Both the position numbers and the translations under genes were made by a program. Below, piece after piece: positions 23,869-31,614 of a stretch of DNA of 37,544 nucleotides (position 1 is its first letter; each line of letters begins with the position of its first letter). The notes below the pieces were generated by a model. It searched no databases. It was not told where the DNA came from and was given only the letters and a program-made list of their open reading frames with translations. The stretch comes from DASWED01 sp036394995 (GTDB lineage Bacteria > Actinomycetota > UBA4738 > JACQTL01), in NCBI GenBank assembly GCA_036394995.1, contig DASWED010000037.1, forward strand, positions 1-37,544, in the 5' to 3' direction.

Positions 23869-26424
23869 CTACGCTGCGGCGAAGCGGTAGATGCCGTGGT
23901 GGGAGGTCGCGTACAGGGTGCCGTTCGCGGCGAAGTCGACGTCGTCGAGGCGCTGGCGCGCGATCTCGGGCATGCCCGCTGATGCCATCTTCCAGGTCGA
24001 GCCGCCGTCGGTGGACAGGTACACGCCGTACCAGTACGTGGCCGCGGCCAGGCGCTTGCGGTTCGACGGGTCGACCGCCAGCTGCGCGATGCCCGCTCGG
24101 TCGGGGAGCCCGTTCGAGATGCGCTTCCACGTCGAGCCGCCGTCCCTTGTGACGAACACCCCGCCGTCGGCGTTCCACGAGCCCGCGTACACCACGTCCG
24201 AGTTCGTCGGGTCCACCGCCAGGGCCCGGACCTCGCTGCTGGGCGCCTGGAGGTTCTTCCAGGTGAGCCCGGCGTCGTCGGTCCGGAACACGCCGCCGGT
24301 CCCGGACGTGTAGGCACGCGTCGGCGTGGCCCGGACGACCCGCCACAGGTTCGAGTCGCCCGGCGACCCACCCGACGACGTCTGCCACGTGTACTTCCAG
24401 GACCGGCCGCCGTCGGTGGTCCGGAACGTCCCGCCGGGCGTGATGTACGTGCTGAACCCGGACGCGATCACGGTTCCCCCGTCCATCACGGCCGCGTCGC
24501 TCGCGTAGCGGTAGTACTCGAGGAGCGTCCCGTACCGGTCGTAGCCCTTCTCCGGCCAGTCCGCCCGGGTCGAGCACGCCTGCCCCGAAAGCGCGAACTG
24601 GTGGAGGCACTGGTTGATGCCGTACACCCACGTCCCGCCCGGGCGGCTGTGCTTCTGGTCGATGGCGATGTTGTCCTGGAGCATGTCGGTGCTGTTGACG
24701 AACGGCTGCTGGGGCGCCACGAACGACACGTCGCCGTTCCTGGCGTCCGCCGCGCGCGTCGTCCGAACCCACGTCCGCCCGGCGTCGTCCGACCGGAACA
24801 CCCCCCCGTGCTGCGTGGACGCGTACAGCCGCCGGGAGTTCGCCGGGTCGATCGTCACGCTCCACGGCGAGGCGAACCCTCCCAGGCCGGTGTTGCTGCG
24901 CCGCCACGTCGCGCCGCCGTCGGAGGACACCAGCACGCCCCGGGTCTGGGCCGACGCGTACATCCGGCTGGGGTTCGATGGGTCGATGGCCAGCGCCCGC
25001 ACGATCGTGTCGCCGGTCCCGAGCGCCGTCCACCTCCCGGCCACCTGGTTCGCCGGCATGGCCGGCAGGTCGCGCCCCTGGATCCCGACCTGGACGCCCT
25101 CGATCGGGGGCAGTCCGCCCGGCGAGGTCTCGCCGACGAAGAACGGCTCCGTTGCCGGCGAGTCCTCGCCCGCCCCGGCCTCGTACGCGATCCACGCGGC
25201 CGTGGCCTCGTAGCCGAGCAGCGTGTCGGCGTTCAGCGCCATCCGCCCGCTCCGGAAGTACTCGACCTCCTCCTGGGTCTCCCCGGGGTGGTGGTACGGC
25301 ATCCAGCCCGGCGGGGCCGCGGACGGGTCGCTGAACCCGATGTTGATGTCCGCCGGGATGCCGTTCGCGATGAAGATCGTGTGGTCCGAGCGGTCCAGGG
25401 GGTCGTCGACGATGTTGATGTACTTCTTCTGCGCATCGGTGAACAGCGGCTTCGTCACGCCGTCCCGGTACGTCCACGTCGGATACTTCGCGTGCATGTC
25501 GGCGAAGAACCGGTCCCGCTGGCGGAGCATGGCCTCGCGGTACAACCGGAACCTGGCCAGGAACGCCGGGTTGGCGATCGCGGCGTAGTACGACGCGAAC
25601 GGGCCCAGCAGGCGCTCGGGGTTCTCCTCCGCCGGCGCCGAGAAGACGTTCAGCGGCATGAAGTCGTTCGAGGACAGACCGAACATCCGGTTGGGGTAGT
25701 TCGCGCCCACCATGTCGGTGTCGTGGTACGCGACGACCGACATCTGCGGCGGCAGCTCGAGGTGCTCGAACAGCGCGTTCGGCGAGCCCACCGTCGTGTA
25801 GTGCACCGAGCCGCACAGGCACTGCTCCTCGCCGTCGATGGCGAACAGCGCGAGCGACCGCCGGGGCCGGAGGTCGTTGGCCTGCCAGTACCGGGCCAGC
25901 CCCTCCAGCACCGCCGTGACCACCGGGATCTGCATCCCGCAGTCGAGCCCGCCGTCGACCACGACGTCCACGCAGTCGAAGTGACCGCCCATGATCACGA
26001 TCTGGTTGCGCAGCACCGGATCGGCGCCGGGCACGAACGCGATCACGTTCGACTCCGGCCCGACGATCCCGAACGGGTCCTGGTTGTCGGAGCCGCCATT
26101 GGGGTCGGTGAAGTTGAACGGCCGGAGCTCGGCGAACGCGCCCTCCGACGCGAACGGCTTCAGCAGGCGTGACCACTCGTCCCGGATCCAGTTCGCGGCG
26201 GCGTCGTGGCTCGTCCGCCACGCCGTGCCCGACACCTGGTTCGTCCATCGCGACGGGAACTGCGTCGTGTAGAAGTTCTCGACCCGGGCCTCGTAGTACG
26301 GGTCGATGGAGAACGGGATCTTCGTGGCCGCCGCAGCAGTCGCCGGCGCCGGAGCCGTGGCGGCGGGATTCGCGGACACGAGCAGCCAGGCCGCCGCGGC
26401 GGCGGCGAGGAGCTTCCTCGACAT
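23869..26424 (-). CDS. secreted M28-family peptidase fused to BNR/Asp-box repeats
   Basis: An 851-residue exported protein (ATG 26424; signal peptide ~1-24, ending in an Ala-rich stretch). Residues ~40-430 are an M28 aminopeptidase-like domain: GGHFDC (H148, D150), LDCGMQIPVVTAVLEGL (D161), AIDGEEQCLCGS (E199/E200), HDTDMVG (~D235/237) and YHHPGET, supplying the expected two-zinc ligands. Residues ~470-851 carry at least six Asp-box units, e.g. SSDGGATWRRSNTG, TDDAGLTWKN and TRDGGSTWKRISNG, forming a sortilin-like beta-propeller. It is probably an extracellular amino- or carboxypeptidase with a binding propeller. Convergent with the AAA/TPR gene, 6 bp between stops. Confidence 0.9.
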   Translation of the reverse strand: MSRKLLAAAAAAWLLVSANPAATAPAPATAAAATKIPFSIDPYYEARVENFYTTQFPSRWTNQVSGTAWRTSHDAAANWIRDEWSRLLKPFASEGAFAELRPFNFTDPNGGSDNQDPFGIVGPESNVIAFVPGADPVLRNQIVIMGGHFDCVDVVVDGGLDCGMQIPVVTAVLEGLARYWQANDLRPRRSLALFAIDGEEQCLCGSVHYTTVGSPNALFEHLELPPQMSVVAYHDTDMVGANYPNRMFGLSSNDFMPLNVFSAPAEENPERLLGPFASYYAAIANPAFLARFRLYREAMLRQRDRFFADMHAKYPTWTYRDGVTKPLFTDAQKKYINIVDDPLDRSDHTIFIANGIPADINIGFSDPSAAPPGWMPYHHPGETQEEVEYFRSGRMALNADTLLGYEATAAWIAYEAGAGEDSPATEPFFVGETSPGGLPPIEGVQVGIQGRDLPAMPANQVAGRWTALGTGDTIVRALAIDPSNPSRMYASAQTRGVLVSSDGGATWRRSNTGLGGFASPWSVTIDPANSRRLYASTQHGGVFRSDDAGRTWVRTTRAADARNGDVSFVAPQQPFVNSTDMLQDNIAIDQKHSRPGGTWVYGINQCLHQFALSGQACSTRADWPEKGYDRYGTLLEYYRYASDAAVMDGGTVIASGFSTYITPGGTFRTTDGGRSWKYTWQTSSGGSPGDSNLWRVVRATPTRAYTSGTGGVFRTDDAGLTWKNLQAPSSEVRALAVDPTNSDVVYAGSWNADGGVFVTRDGGSTWKRISNGLPDRAGIAQLAVDPSNRKRLAAATYWYGVYLSTDGGSTWKMASAGMPEIARQRLDDVDFAANGTLYATSHHGIYRFAAA

Positions 26425-26595
26425 ACAGTCCCCCTCATCGGTCGCGGGCGCCGAAGCGGGTGGTGCCCTGGAGCGTCGCGAACTTACCCCGTTCCAGGCC
26501 TCTCAAGCACGGCGGTGCGGCGACCCAAGGGGGCGGCGCTGGCCCCGGACGCATACGATGCGTGGCCAGTCGGCCGAAGGTCTGGCACCGCGTTC

Positions 26596-26931
26596 CTAGA
26601 GCAGTTTCGCGGCGGCGAAGGCGATCCCGGCGACCGTGAGGATCGACGCGGAGTTCGCCAGGACGGTGGTCCGAAGGATGCGCGCCTCGAGCTGACCCAG
26701 CTTCGAATCCGTCCGGTGCTCGAGCGACTCCATCCGCAGCCCCAACCGGTCCTCGAGAGCCTCCATGCGGGTGGTGAGCCGGTCCTCCAGCTCTCGCAGG
26801 TCGTGCTTCGTGGCGACGTCGGCCCACCCCACGGGCGGCAGGTGCTCCATCAGGACAGTGGCCTCCTCTGGCCCGAGGACCTCCTCCAGGCGAAGGTACA
26901 GCCGATGCCTTGAACGTTCATCGATGGGCAT
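26596..26931 (-). CDS. coiled-coil protein with C-terminal membrane helix
   Basis: A 111-residue protein (ATG 26931, AGGAGGGGGAG upstream). The N-terminal motif MPIDERSRHRLYLRLEEVLG is followed by EEATVLMEHLPPVGWADVAT and a heptad-rich coiled coil (KHDLRELEDRLTTRMEALED). A C-terminal hydrophobic helix spans about 90-111 (NSASILTVAGIAFAAAKLL). This small family is frequent in actinobacteria and resembles DUF1640-type tail-anchored coiled coils. The function is unknown. It is a probable stand-alone gene; the 171 bp to the peptidase start holds nothing else I can support. Confidence 0.82.
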   Translation of the reverse strand: MPIDERSRHRLYLRLEEVLGPEEATVLMEHLPPVGWADVATKHDLRELEDRLTTRMEALEDRLGLRMESLEHRTDSKLGQLEARILRTTVLANSASILTVAGIAFAAAKLL

Positions 26932-27049
26932 TGTCTCCCCCTCCTCGTGCGTTCGACAAGACGAGGCCCGAGGGGGCGAGGCCCGGAACGAAGGTACCCC
27001 GTGGGTCCGACACGGCAGCGAACCCGGGAGAAGACGGCGCCGGCCGCGG

Positions 27050-27919
27050 TCAGCTCGTGAGCGCGACCTCCGGTTCGGACGGCGCCAGGTTCGACCGCCT
27101 GGCCCGCCGCTCCCACCACAACACGAGCATCGAGGCCACGAACGCCCCGAGGTACGCGGCGATGTACAGCGCCTGGAGGTGGTGGACCCCGACGTGGAAG
27201 CGGTCGAGGTACACGAACGCCGCCGCCGTGGTCGGCACGATCAGGCCCTGGCCACCGGACAGGAACGTGGTGGTGGGGCCCATCGTCCGGGCCCGGGTGA
27301 GGGCCACGGTGCCGAGCACCAGCGAGAGGTAGAACGCGCCGAACGCCCGCAACGTGAACGGCGTGAGCGGCTCGGGGAACACCCGCCCGTTCAGCGCCCC
27401 CTTCGGCGCCAGCGCCGCGACCACCGCCAGGAACCCCACGAACAGCGCGAAGAAGGCCCACAGGCCCCGGACCCACCGCGGCGCGGGGATCCCCTCCGGG
27501 CCCCGGGACGGCCGGAGGCGGACCAGGTCGCGGATGCCGACGACCGCGGCCACAACGGCCAGCGCGAGCGTCCCGACGTAGGGCCACGCCAGCGCCACGC
27601 CCAGGTCGACCTTGTCCTTGAACCACACGAGGACGCCGGCCTGGAGCACGCCGAACACCCACAGGTAGATCAGGCTCGGGTACACGGAGCGCCATCGCCA
27701 GATGTGCGCGGCCTGCCAGGCCAGCACGGCGTTCCCGATGCACCACCCCCCGATGGTCATGGCCACGAAGTCGGAGACGCCCCACGGGAACCGTTCGGCC
27801 GACCACGCCGGCGCCACGAACAGCACCACCCCGAGCGCCCCGAACGCCACCGCCGACGCCCTGATGATCGCCCTCGACAGCGGCGAGAGGGCCTCGTTCC
27901 CCGCCTCTCCCGTTCGCAT
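27050..27919 (-). CDS. polytopic membrane protein, unknown
   Basis: A 289-residue protein with about eight hydrophobic helices and short loops (ATG 27919, GGGAGGAG 5 nt upstream). Recognisable segments include FVAMTIGGWCIGNAVLAWQA, VGHLQ-type HVGVHHLQALYIAAYLG and LWWERRARRS at the end. No transporter or enzyme family is recognised. Histidines near the last helices (FHVGVHH) could bind a metal or heme, but this is not supported further. It lies 54 bp before the amidase on the same strand, without an overlap. Confidence 0.8.
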   Translation of the reverse strand: MRTGEAGNEALSPLSRAIIRASAVAFGALGVVLFVAPAWSAERFPWGVSDFVAMTIGGWCIGNAVLAWQAAHIWRWRSVYPSLIYLWVFGVLQAGVLVWFKDKVDLGVALAWPYVGTLALAVVAAVVGIRDLVRLRPSRGPEGIPAPRWVRGLWAFFALFVGFLAVVAALAPKGALNGRVFPEPLTPFTLRAFGAFYLSLVLGTVALTRARTMGPTTTFLSGGQGLIVPTTAAAFVYLDRFHVGVHHLQALYIAAYLGAFVASMLVLWWERRARRSNLAPSEPEVALTS

Positions 27920-27973
27920 GGTGTCTCCTCCCCGACGACCGCGGACGCCCGCGCACCATCGCGGGGCGAAGTG

Positions 27974-29392
27974 TCAGGCGATCGGGGGCCGGCGGTCAAT
28001 CCAGGGGCGGGCCCGTTCGACCTGCGCGGCGACGCGGATCAGCGTGGCCTCGTCGAACATCCGTCCGATCAGCTGGACGCCCACCGGCAGGCCGTCGGGA
28101 TCGAGTGTCCACGGCACGGAGGCAGCCGGCTGGCCGGTGACGTTCCACAGGCTCGTGAACGGCGTGAACGAACCGGCCCGGATGAGCTCCATGAGGGGCT
28201 GTTCGTCGTTTCGGAACTCGCCGATCAGGGGCGGCCCGGTGGCCACGGTTGGCGAGAGCAGCACGTCGACGCGTTCGAAGAACTCCCCCACCGGCCGCAG
28301 CGAACGCTGGATGTCGGCCCACGTCCGCTGGTAATCGGCAGCGGTCGTGGCGTCGCCCATCCGGATGAGCTCACGGTTCAACGGCTCCACCAGATCGAGG
28401 TCCGGGCGGGGTTCGCGGGAGGCCATGGCCACCGCCCACAGCACGGGGAACCGGTACAGCAGGTCCTCCCCGGCCGGCGGGGCCTCCTCCCTCACCTCGT
28501 GCCCGAGGGACTCCAGCAGGGACGCCGCCTCCTCCACGGCCCCGACGTTCGCCGCCGCCACGTCCACCGGCGCGATGGCCTTCGGGGTGAACGCGATCCG
28601 CAACCGGTCGGGGTCCCGTTCGTCTCGGGCCTCGGCCAGGAACGGACGAGCCGGCGGCTCGGCCCACCACGGGTCGCCCGGCGCGGGGCCCGCCATCACG
28701 TCCAGCAGGGCCGCGGCGTCGGCCACCGTCCGGGCGATCGGCCCGCGCTGCGACAGCATGTGGGCCGGGCCGGGCGCGGCCGTGACCCGGCCCCGGGACG
28801 GCTTGATGCCGAACACGCCGCACACGGACGCGGGGATCCGGATCGAGCCACCGCCGTCGCTGGCCTGGGCCACCGGGCACAGGCCCGCCGCCACGGCCGC
28901 CGCCGCGCCCCCCGAGGAGCCGCCGGGGGTCCGTTCGAGGTTCCACGGGTTCCGGCAGGGATGGAAGGCCCGGGGCTCCGTCCACGGCACGCTGCCGAAC
29001 TCCGGCGTGTTCGTCTTGCCGATGACCAGGAACCCGGCCGCCCGGATCCGGCGGACGGACTCCTCGTCCGCGACCGGCACGTGGTCGGCGTACGCGCCGG
29101 AGCCGTACGTGGTCCGGACTCCCGCGGTGTCGTACAGGTCCTTGATCGAGATGGGAACGCCGTGGAACGGACCGAGACCCGCGGGTCCGCGCGCCACGGC
29201 CTCCTGCGCCGCCCGGGCCTCCTCGAGGGCCCGGCCCAGACAGAGGGTCAGGTAGGCGCCGATTCGACCGTCCAGGTCCTCGATCCGGCGCGCGTACGCC
29301 TCCACCAGGTCCACCGGCGAGACCTCGCCCTCCAGGACCAGGCGGGCCTGCTCCAGCGCCGGCGTGAACGCGAGACCGTCGACGGCGGCCAC
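27974..29392 (-). CDS. amidase signature family hydrolase
   Basis: A 472-residue enzyme of the Ser-cisSer-Lys amidase family: K84 (ISIKDLYDTAG), GGSSGGAAAA with S159/S160, and GGSIRIPAS with nucleophile S183. It hydrolyses carboxylic amides; homologues include GatA, FAAH and aryl or nicotinamide amidases. The lack of a neighbouring gatB/gatC argues against tRNA-Gln amidotransferase. The start is GTG 29392, whose first base is shared with the TAG stop of the DUF4012 gene (TAGTG), so translation is coupled. An N-terminal leader of ~20 residues precedes the fold. The substrate is not predictable. Confidence 0.92.
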   Translation of the reverse strand: MAAVDGLAFTPALEQARLVLEGEVSPVDLVEAYARRIEDLDGRIGAYLTLCLGRALEEARAAQEAVARGPAGLGPFHGVPISIKDLYDTAGVRTTYGSGAYADHVPVADEESVRRIRAAGFLVIGKTNTPEFGSVPWTEPRAFHPCRNPWNLERTPGGSSGGAAAAVAAGLCPVAQASDGGGSIRIPASVCGVFGIKPSRGRVTAAPGPAHMLSQRGPIARTVADAAALLDVMAGPAPGDPWWAEPPARPFLAEARDERDPDRLRIAFTPKAIAPVDVAAANVGAVEEAASLLESLGHEVREEAPPAGEDLLYRFPVLWAVAMASREPRPDLDLVEPLNRELIRMGDATTAADYQRTWADIQRSLRPVGEFFERVDVLLSPTVATGPPLIGEFRNDEQPLMELIRAGSFTPFTSLWNVTGQPAASVPWTLDPDGLPVGVQLIGRMFDEATLIRVAAQVERARPWIDRRPPIA

Positions 29393-31566
29393 TACGAGAG
29401 CGGGATCTCGATCGAGAAGTCGCGGTCCGCGGTCTTCGTCAGATGGACCGTGCGCCCCTTCACCACGAACGGCTTCGGGAGGTCGCCGAAGCCGGTCCCC
29501 TCCGGCGCCGTGACCTCCAGGACCAGCTCGTCCGGGATGACCTTCGGCTGGACCTGCATGGTCAGCCGGAGCACCCGGCGGCCGTCCACGTCGATGATCC
29601 CGTGCGGCACGGTGTACACGAAGATGAGGTCGGTGGGCTCGTCGGGGGGCGCCGCCAGCAACGCCGAGAGCACCTGCTTCCCGGCCTCGGTGTGCCGGAG
29701 CACGTGGTGCACGCGGAAGTGGGCCACCCCGGTGTCCCGGGCCACGTAGTCGAGCGTCGCGCCGGCCGCGATGTACAGGTTGAACAGCGTGCTCCGGTTG
29801 TCGCCGTGCTTCGAGACGATGGGCCGGACCCGGTCGATGGGCGGCACGTTGAGTCCCATCTTCACCACCGTCCTGACCTTCAGGTCGCCGTTGTCCTGGA
29901 TCGCGATCTGGTGCTGCACGGTCGTCTTCGTGAAGAAGGCCAGGGCGTCCGTGCTCTGGGAGTCCTCGGCCAGATAGAGGTAGTCGCCGTCCGCCGGCTC
30001 GATGTTGCCCGCCCACCCGAGCTCCTCGGCCCCCCGCTGCTCGTTCGGGTCCGCGAACCACACCTGGAGGTGCTTGCCGGCGAGCGAGTTCCCCAGCTGG
30101 ATCACCGACGCCAGGAGCTGGGCCCCGTCCCGGGGGTCGGCGATCCGGCTCCAGGCCTCCGCCACCATCTGCGCGGCGAGGTCCTTGCGCTCCGGCCCCT
30201 GCTGGTACCGGATGTGGGAGTCGATGTACGCGATCTTGGCCGCGTTGTTCGAGTTGATCTCGCCGTCCCACAGGGGCACCTCGAGGGGCCCCGTGGCCTT
30301 CAGCATGTCGGCAACGGCCACCGCGTCCACCTGGATCAGCCCGTCCAGGTGCTCGCCGGTGAGCTGCTCGTAGATCCGGGCCATGACCACGGCCGACGAC
30401 GGGAAGTGGGGCGAGTAGTTCGCGTTCCCCAGCCGGATCTGGTCCTTCAGGGGATCTGGTCCGGTGAGGTACCAGTTGTCGGGCGGCACCTCCACCGGCA
30501 CGTTCGTCTGGTCGTCGAGGTTCCGGAATACCTGCTGGGACTGCGAGATCGAGATGGCCCCGTCGTCGGCGGTGAGGATGGCGTAGGCCAGCGTCGAGCC
30601 GCCGGCCCCGCGGATGTACGAGAGGTCGCCGAACGCCACGAAGTACCGCCGGGGCCCGTCCTCGCCGAACAGGGCGGGGAGCAGCGCCATCCCCCGCAGC
30701 GCGCTGTCGCCGACCCGCTCGGCCTGCTGGACCTCGGCCAGCAGGTCCCGCTTCAGATCGGTGGCCTTCGAGATGAACGGAGCGGTGGGGACGGCCTCCA
30801 CTGCCCGCTCCGCCGCGTGCAGGCGGTCCACCACCTCCTGGACCCGGGGGCGGAACGACTCCAGCGCCGCCAGGTCGAACCGGCCGTTCGCGAACAACGG
30901 GCTCGCGGGACCACCGGGCTCGGTGGAGCCGCCGTTGTCCCTGGCCTCCTTGCAGGCCTGTTTGGCCTCCTTGGTCGGCTCGTCGGCGCACTTCGTCCGG
31001 TCGCCCTGCCCAGAGTCGCCGCCGGTGGCCGAGAACGCCCCGCCGGACATGTCGTCGATGAGGTCCCGCGCGCCCACCGCGGCCTTCGCCTCCTCCTCCG
31101 ACGCCACCGCCAGCTGGCGCACCGCCACCACCGGCCGGCCCAGGAACGGGATGGCCCCCACGAAGCCGAACGTGGGTCGGGCATGGGCCAGGTCGGCCTG
31201 GATGCGCTCGGTGGCGTCGAGGGCCTTGCCGAACGGGTCGCCGTTCGGCATCTCGCCCCTCCCGAGCGCGTTGCGCGCGCCGGCCAGGCCGTCCGCGACC
31301 CCGCGGAGGTCGTTCACGGCCGAGTAGGCCTGGAGGTACGCGTCGACGGTGGCCGCCGCGAGGAGCACGAGGAAGACGCCCCCGCCGATCAGCAGCCAGC
31401 GCCGCAGGCGGGACCGCGGCCGACTGGCCCGGAGGGCCCGGTGCCGCGATCCCCTCCCGTTCCCCCCGCCGCCGGGCGAGGGCGCGCCGGACTCCACCGT
31501 GCCCGGAGCCTCTGTGGTCTGGGATTCGGCGAAGGGAGGACGAGACTCGCCGGTCTCGGTGGACAT
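29392..31566 (-). CDS. DUF4012 membrane-anchored protein
   Basis: A 724-residue protein. A Ser/Pro/Gly-rich cytoplasmic tail of ~55 residues and a polybasic RSRLRRW lead to one helix (about 57-75, LLIGGGVFLVLLAAATVDAY). The large outer domain includes RYFVAFGDLSYIRGAGGSTL, WYLTGPDPLKDQIRLGNANY, QVDAVAVADMLKATGPLEVP and STLFNLYIAAGATLDY, which are hallmarks of DUF4012. Such proteins often neighbour cell-wall or polysaccharide assembly genes in actinobacteria; no such genes lie here. ATG 31566 is preceded by a TACACT box 7 nt upstream and lacks a Shine-Dalgarno, indicating its own leaderless start after pcrA. Confidence 0.9.
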   Translation of the reverse strand: MSTETGESRPPFAESQTTEAPGTVESGAPSPGGGGNGRGSRHRALRASRPRSRLRRWLLIGGGVFLVLLAAATVDAYLQAYSAVNDLRGVADGLAGARNALGRGEMPNGDPFGKALDATERIQADLAHARPTFGFVGAIPFLGRPVVAVRQLAVASEEEAKAAVGARDLIDDMSGGAFSATGGDSGQGDRTKCADEPTKEAKQACKEARDNGGSTEPGGPASPLFANGRFDLAALESFRPRVQEVVDRLHAAERAVEAVPTAPFISKATDLKRDLLAEVQQAERVGDSALRGMALLPALFGEDGPRRYFVAFGDLSYIRGAGGSTLAYAILTADDGAISISQSQQVFRNLDDQTNVPVEVPPDNWYLTGPDPLKDQIRLGNANYSPHFPSSAVVMARIYEQLTGEHLDGLIQVDAVAVADMLKATGPLEVPLWDGEINSNNAAKIAYIDSHIRYQQGPERKDLAAQMVAEAWSRIADPRDGAQLLASVIQLGNSLAGKHLQVWFADPNEQRGAEELGWAGNIEPADGDYLYLAEDSQSTDALAFFTKTTVQHQIAIQDNGDLKVRTVVKMGLNVPPIDRVRPIVSKHGDNRSTLFNLYIAAGATLDYVARDTGVAHFRVHHVLRHTEAGKQVLSALLAAPPDEPTDLIFVYTVPHGIIDVDGRRVLRLTMQVQPKVIPDELVLEVTAPEGTGFGDLPKPFVVKGRTVHLTKTADRDFSIEIPLS

Positions 31567-31573
31567 CCGCCCG

Positions 31574-31579
31574 AGTGTA
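31574..31579 (-). promoter_or_regulatory. -10 box before DUF4012 gene, leaderless spacing
   Basis: TACACT (minus strand) ends 7 nt before the ATG, inside the 48-bp gap after pcrA. The first transcribed base would be at or next to the start codon. Confidence 0.5.
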
Positions 31580-31614
31580 ACGAAGCCCCCTCGGCCTGGC
31601 GGGCTTCCGCGGCC

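Noticed and set aside
27974..29392. GatA subunit of the tRNA-dependent amidotransferase
   Set aside because: gatB and gatC are not nearby, and general amidases share the same signature.
26765..29749. A 3-kb plus-strand frame antisense to the membrane protein and amidase
   Set aside because: It contains only low-complexity Arg/His/Gly sequence and crosses a well-defined amidase.
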